This document shows, in pieces, positions 61,001 through 64,000 of a stretch of DNA of 64,000 bases. Every line of letters starts with the position of its first letter. Position 1 is the stretch's first letter. The notes under the pieces are model-generated. The model was not told where the DNA came from, did no database searches, and was given only the letters and a program-made list of their open reading frames with translations. The position numbers and the translations under genes were made by a program. The stretch comes from CAZFOB01 sp964520325 (GTDB lineage Bacteria; Actinomycetota; JAICYB01): assembly GCA_964520325.1 (NCBI GenBank), contig CAZFOB010000001.1:62001-126000 (forward strand). The letters are read 5' to 3'.

Positions 61001-62006
61001 CCTCGTAGATCCTCGGGTCGACGGTCTTGAGCTCAGACGTGGCTTCATGGAGCGGCACGGTGACGATGTCGGGTCCGCGCAGCGCCACCATGACGCCGAA
61101 CTCACCACGATGCACCGCGTCGATCGCCGCGATCCCGAGTCGCGTGGCAAGAACGCGGTCGAACGCCGTCGGCGTGCCTCCACGCTGGACGTGACCGAGC
61201 GAGGTGACCCGCGTCTCGTAGCCGGTGCGGTCCTCGAGCTCCCTGGCGACGATGTGCCCGATGCCTCCGAGACGAACGTGGCCGAACTCGTCAGCCTCTC
61301 CCTCCTGGGTCTCGATGGTTCCTTCCTTCGGCTGTGCCCCTTCAGCCACGACGACGATCGAGAAGTAACGGCCGCGCGAAGTCCTCATCCGGACGTTCTT
61401 GGCGACGTCGTCGATGTCGAAGCGTCGCTCGGGGATGAGGATGACGTCGGCACCGCCGGCGATGCCCGAGTAGGTGGCGATCCATCCAGCGTGTCGTCCC
61501 ATCACCTCCACCACCATCACCCGGTGATGAGATTCAGCCGTTGTGTGCAAACGGTCGATCGCGTCTGTCGCGATCTGCACGGCCGTGTCGAACCCGAAGG
61601 TGTAATCGGTGCCCGAAAGATCGTTGTCGATCGTTTTCGGGACGCCGACGATATTGATGCCGGCGTCGGCGAGCTTCGCGGCTGCACCGAGGGTGTCCTC
61701 GCCGCCGATCGGGATCAGCGCGTCGACCTTCAGCGAGCGGAGGTTCTCGATCACCTTCTCCGCGCCGTCGTCGGTCTTGAATGGGTTCGTGCGCGACGAA
61801 CCGAGGATCGTGCCGCCGCGGGGGAGGATGCCCCGTATGGAGTCCACCGTCAGCTGATCGACGTCGGAATCGAGGGGTCCGCGCCAGCCGTCCTTGAAGC
61901 CGAGGATCGCATCGCCGTAGTCGTCGACGCCCTTGCGGACGATCCCGCGGATCACGGCATTGAGACCGGGAGCATCTCCCCCGCCGGTGAGTACACCTAC
62001 GCGCAT
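60978..62006 (-). CDS. pfkA: 6-phosphofructokinase, probably pyrophosphate-dependent
   Basis: 342 residues. Glycolytic phosphofructokinase: TGGGDAPGLNAVIRG near the N-terminus, GGEDT with Asp at residue 104, PKTIDNDL with Lys124 and catalytic Asp127, MGRHAGWIA, and RVTSLGHVQRGG. In biochemically studied enzymes Asp104 with Lys124 marks PPi use and Gly104 marks ATP use, so PPi dependence is likely. The ATG has TAGTCT six bases upstream and no Shine-Dalgarno; the divergent gene at 62031 shares this region. Confidence 0.93.
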   Translation of the reverse strand: MRVGVLTGGGDAPGLNAVIRGIVRKGVDDYGDAILGFKDGWRGPLDSDVDQLTVDSIRGILPRGGTILGSSRTNPFKTDDGAEKVIENLRSLKVDALIPIGGEDTLGAAAKLADAGINIVGVPKTIDNDLSGTDYTFGFDTAVQIATDAIDRLHTTAESHHRVMVVEVMGRHAGWIATYSGIAGGADVILIPERRFDIDDVAKNVRMRTSRGRYFSIVVVAEGAQPKEGTIETQEGEADEFGHVRLGGIGHIVARELEDRTGYETRVTSLGHVQRGGTPTAFDRVLATRLGIAAIDAVHRGEFGVMVALRGPDIVTVPLHEATSELKTVDPRIYEVAEVFFG

Positions 62007-62012
62007 CTCGTC

Positions 62013-62022
62013 AGACTAGCCT
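62013..62022. promoter_or_regulatory. Overlapping divergent -10 boxes of pfkA and the TPR-like gene
   Basis: In AGACTAGCCT, the minus strand reads TAGTCT (62013-62018), six bases before the pfkA ATG, and the plus strand reads TAGCCT (62017-62022), eight bases before the ATG at 62031. The two boxes share a CTAG core, so polymerase binding for the two genes should be mutually exclusive. Confidence 0.5.
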
Positions 62023-62030
62023 GGTCGGCG

Positions 62031-62405
62031 ATGCCACTCAGACGCCGCAGATCCGAAGATCCGCCTTCGCCGCCGCCACCGCCACCGCCGGCGGGGTTGC
62101 CGCCGCAGGAGATCGTGCGCCTGTATCTGCGCGGGCAGAACCTCGAGCAGATGCAGCGCATCGACGAAGCCGTCGGGTACTACGAACAAGCTGTGCAGTC
62201 GCGCTTCGACGCGATCGGACCTTACGACCGGTTGATCGCCATCTACCTCGCCCGCTCAGCGCACGGCGATGTCATGCGGATCGCCGATGCCGCCCTGTCG
62301 GCCGTGCGGACGTTCGAGGACAAGAAAGCGTGGTACCGGAGCACCCGTGAAGAGGCTAAGGAACGGATGAAGACCGAACCCGATCGCCGGGGAGCCGAGT
62401 TCTGA
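62031..62405 (+). CDS. Small TPR-like protein with proline-rich N-terminus
   Basis: 124 residues from the ATG at 62031. A basic start, eleven consecutive-type prolines (PPPPPPPAG), then two helices forming a TPR-like pair (RGQNLEQMQRIDEAVGYYEQAVQSRF) and another helical pair. No signal peptide or membrane helix. The frame is open far upstream through pfkA and is rejected there. It is 10 bases upstream of glpK and could be co-transcribed with it; function unknown, perhaps protein-protein contact. Confidence 0.7.
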   Translation: MPLRRRRSEDPPSPPPPPPPAGLPPQEIVRLYLRGQNLEQMQRIDEAVGYYEQAVQSRFDAIGPYDRLIAIYLARSAHGDVMRIADAALSAVRTFEDKKAWYRSTREEAKERMKTEPDRRGAEF

Positions 62406-62415
62406 AGGACGTCCA

Positions 62416-63900
62416 TTGAGATACGTCATGGCCATCGACGCGGGAACCACCGGCGTCACCGTGCTTGCCGTCGGCGCCGACGCGCGGATCCATGCGACGG
62501 GCTACCGGGAGTTCCCCCAGTACTTCCCTCAGCCGGGGTGGGTCGAACACGACGCCGACGAGATCTGGACCGCTACGTGCGCAGCCGCCGGCGAGGTGCT
62601 CGAGAAGATCGACAGATCGCACATCGTCGCCGTCGGTATCACTAACCAGCGCGAGACCGTCGTGATCTGGGACCGCGCCACGTCCCATCCGATCGCGAAG
62701 GCGATCGTTTGGCAATGCCGCAGGACGGCGGCTCGGGCGGAAGAGCTGAAGGCGGCCGGGCACGAGGCGCGCATCCGGGAGATCACCGGACTCGTCGCCG
62801 ACGCCTACTTCTCCGGGACGAAGATCGAATGGCTCCTCGATCATTGCGAAGGCGCACGCGCGAGGGCCGAAACCGGCGACCTCGCCTTCGGGACGATCGA
62901 CACGTGGCTCCTGTGGAAGCTGACCAACGGAAGCGTTCACGCCACCGATCCGTCAAACGCCTCGCGCACGATGCTCTTCGACATCCGCTCGCTCACATGG
63001 TCGAACGAGATGCGCGAGCTGCTGCGCGTTCCGGCGGCGCTTCTGCCGGAGGTGCGGCCCTCGAGCGGACGGTTCGGTGTCACCGAACCGTCCGCGTTCT
63101 GCGGCCTGTCCGTGCCGGTCTCCGGCATCGCCGGAGACCAGCAAGCCGCGCTGTTCGGGCAAGGCTGCTACGAAGCAGGACGATCGAAGAACACCTACGG
63201 AACCGGCTCCTTCCTCCTGATGAACGCGGGGACCACACCGCCACCCGTGCAGGAGGGTTTCCTCTCGACGGTGGCGTGGACGATCGACGGAGCCACCGAC
63301 TACGCACTCGAAGGAGCCATCTTCATCACCGGCGCAGCGCTCAACTGGTTACGCGACGGACTCGGCATCATCGGCGATTTCAGCGAAGCCGAACCGCTGG
63401 CGAGCTCAGTTCCGGATACCGGTGGGATCGCGTTCGTCCCCGCGTTCGTCGGACTCGGCTCCCCGTACTGGGATCCCTACGCGCGCGGCACCATCGCCGG
63501 ACTGACGCGCGGGACCACCAAAGCCCATCTCGTTCGGGCTGCGATCGAGGCGATGGCCCAGCAGTCGCAGGATGTGCTCGAGGCGATGGCCAGAGCTACC
63601 GGAGGCTCACCGACGGAGCTCCGAGTCGACGGCGGTGCGACGCGTATGGACCTGCTGTGTCAGATGCAGGCTGATCTCTCGCAGATCCCAGTGCTGCGTC
63701 CGGTCGTCCTCGAAACGACAGCACTCGGAGCCGCGTTCCTTGCGGGGCTCGCCGAGGACGTATGGGACGGCTTCAGCTCGCTCGAACTGGCATGGGGTCT
63801 GGAGAAGCGCTTCGAACCGCAAACGGACGGCGCGTCGACAGCGGCCTCTCGGGACCGTTGGCGACGCGCCGTCGAACTTGCGAAGAACTGGGCGGTCTAA
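62416..63900 (+). CDS. glpK: Glycerol kinase
   Basis: 494 residues. FGGY-family sugar kinase phosphorylating glycerol: AIDAGTTGVTVLAVGAD, ITNQRETVVIWD, GTIDTWLLWKLT, NASRTMLFDI, SGIAGDQQAALFGQ, and GGIAFVPAFVGLGSPYWDPYARG with LRVDGGATRMDLLCQMQADL near the end. The TTG at 62416 has GAAGGA six bases upstream and is the best start; an ATG four codons later is possible. No glpF or glpD is adjacent, so regulation and context are unclear. Confidence 0.95.
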   Translation: MRYVMAIDAGTTGVTVLAVGADARIHATGYREFPQYFPQPGWVEHDADEIWTATCAAAGEVLEKIDRSHIVAVGITNQRETVVIWDRATSHPIAKAIVWQCRRTAARAEELKAAGHEARIREITGLVADAYFSGTKIEWLLDHCEGARARAETGDLAFGTIDTWLLWKLTNGSVHATDPSNASRTMLFDIRSLTWSNEMRELLRVPAALLPEVRPSSGRFGVTEPSAFCGLSVPVSGIAGDQQAALFGQGCYEAGRSKNTYGTGSFLLMNAGTTPPPVQEGFLSTVAWTIDGATDYALEGAIFITGAALNWLRDGLGIIGDFSEAEPLASSVPDTGGIAFVPAFVGLGSPYWDPYARGTIAGLTRGTTKAHLVRAAIEAMAQQSQDVLEAMARATGGSPTELRVDGGATRMDLLCQMQADLSQIPVLRPVVLETTALGAAFLAGLAEDVWDGFSSLELAWGLEKRFEPQTDGASTAASRDRWRRAVELAKNWAV

Positions 63901-63904
63901 CCGG

Positions 63905-64000
63905 TTAGGCCGATCGTCCAGGGCGGAAGATGCTGTACCCGCCGGGGCCGATGAGAGCAGCGGCGACCAGCAGCACGATCCCGAGGATCAGCTGACCTTG
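63905..64000 (-). CDS. C-terminal end of a membrane protein (partial)
   Basis: On the minus strand, a frame entering from the right edge ends at TAA 63905-63907 and encodes 31 residues with one hydrophobic helix (LILGIVLLVAAALIG) followed by GPGGYSIFRPGRSA. Too short to name; the start is outside the window. It converges with glpK. Confidence 0.5.
   Translation of the reverse strand, partial: QGQLILGIVLLVAAALIGPGGYSIFRPGRSA

Noticed and set aside
60885..62030. Long plus-strand frame upstream of the small TPR-like gene
   Set aside because: It is antisense to phosphofructokinase, whose motifs are unmistakable; codon pattern there is a mirror effect of high GC.

Overview
The window looks like a chromosomal segment of a GC-rich member of the Actinomycetota, possibly an uncultured lineage. 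Grounds: the dcw cell-wall/division cluster is in actinobacterial order, MurE carries the meso-diaminopimelate motif DNPR, a DUF3040 protein and a PPi-type group of phosphofructokinase are present, GTG and TTG starts are common, and many genes appear to be transcribed without a leader. I see no phage, insertion sequence, CRISPR array, rRNA or tRNA. Coding density is very high and no stretch over 300 bases lacks a gene.

Layout. 1-11.8 kb (minus strand): dcw cluster mraZ-rsmH-ftsL-like-ftsI-murE-murF-mraY-murD-ftsW-murG-murC, tightly overlapped, with a promoter and MraZ boxes in front of mraZ. 11.9-15.3 kb (minus): HNH endonuclease, a homocysteine methyltransferase/methylene-THF reductase fusion and ispH. 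15.4-19.7 kb (plus): MoxR-DUF58-transglutaminase operon. 19.7-24.1 kb: an uncharacterised gene facing a kinase-like phosphotransferase and DUF6285 pair, then small membrane proteins, a NadD-like transferase and a hypothetical gene. 24.2-34.4 kb (plus): an unusual transport operon made of a secreted anchored protein, a possible micro-membrane peptide, a membrane-anchored solute-binding protein, a fused LivH-LivM permease, and one polypeptide joining a 12-TM MFS transporter to LivF- and LivG-type ATPases; a Calx-beta protein and a perfect hairpin terminator follow.

34.5-45.9 kb holds acyl-CoA dehydrogenase, a Uma2 nuclease, two lipoproteins (TIM-barrel hydrolase-like and kelch), a crotonase, a DUF4097-like/DUF2089/nucleotide-cyclase operon, a beta-propeller lipoprotein, DNA polymerase IV and a WD40-like protein. 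45.9-48.5 kb holds DUF1416, isocitrate dehydrogenase with an in-frame amber codon, a cNMP-binding protein and a phosphoesterase. 48.5-51 kb (minus) is XRE-cupin regulator-leuC-leuD with an operator. 51-54.1 kb holds a phosphoesterase, then an attenuator with an aromatic-rich leader peptide ahead of aroF-trpS. 54.1-64 kb holds a CBS-domain remnant, a serine hydrolase, a large cyclase/ATPase/TPR protein, a second Uma2, threonine aldolase, a membrane protein, PPi-type phosphofructokinase, a small TPR-like protein, glycerol kinase and the end of a membrane-protein gene.

The strongest points for follow-up are the MFS-ABC-ABC fusion operon (29.8 kb), the aroF-trpS attenuator (51.9 kb), the amber codon in isocitrate dehydrogenase (46.2 kb), and the repeated pattern of -10 boxes placed 6-9 bases before start codons that lack a Shine-Dalgarno sequence.
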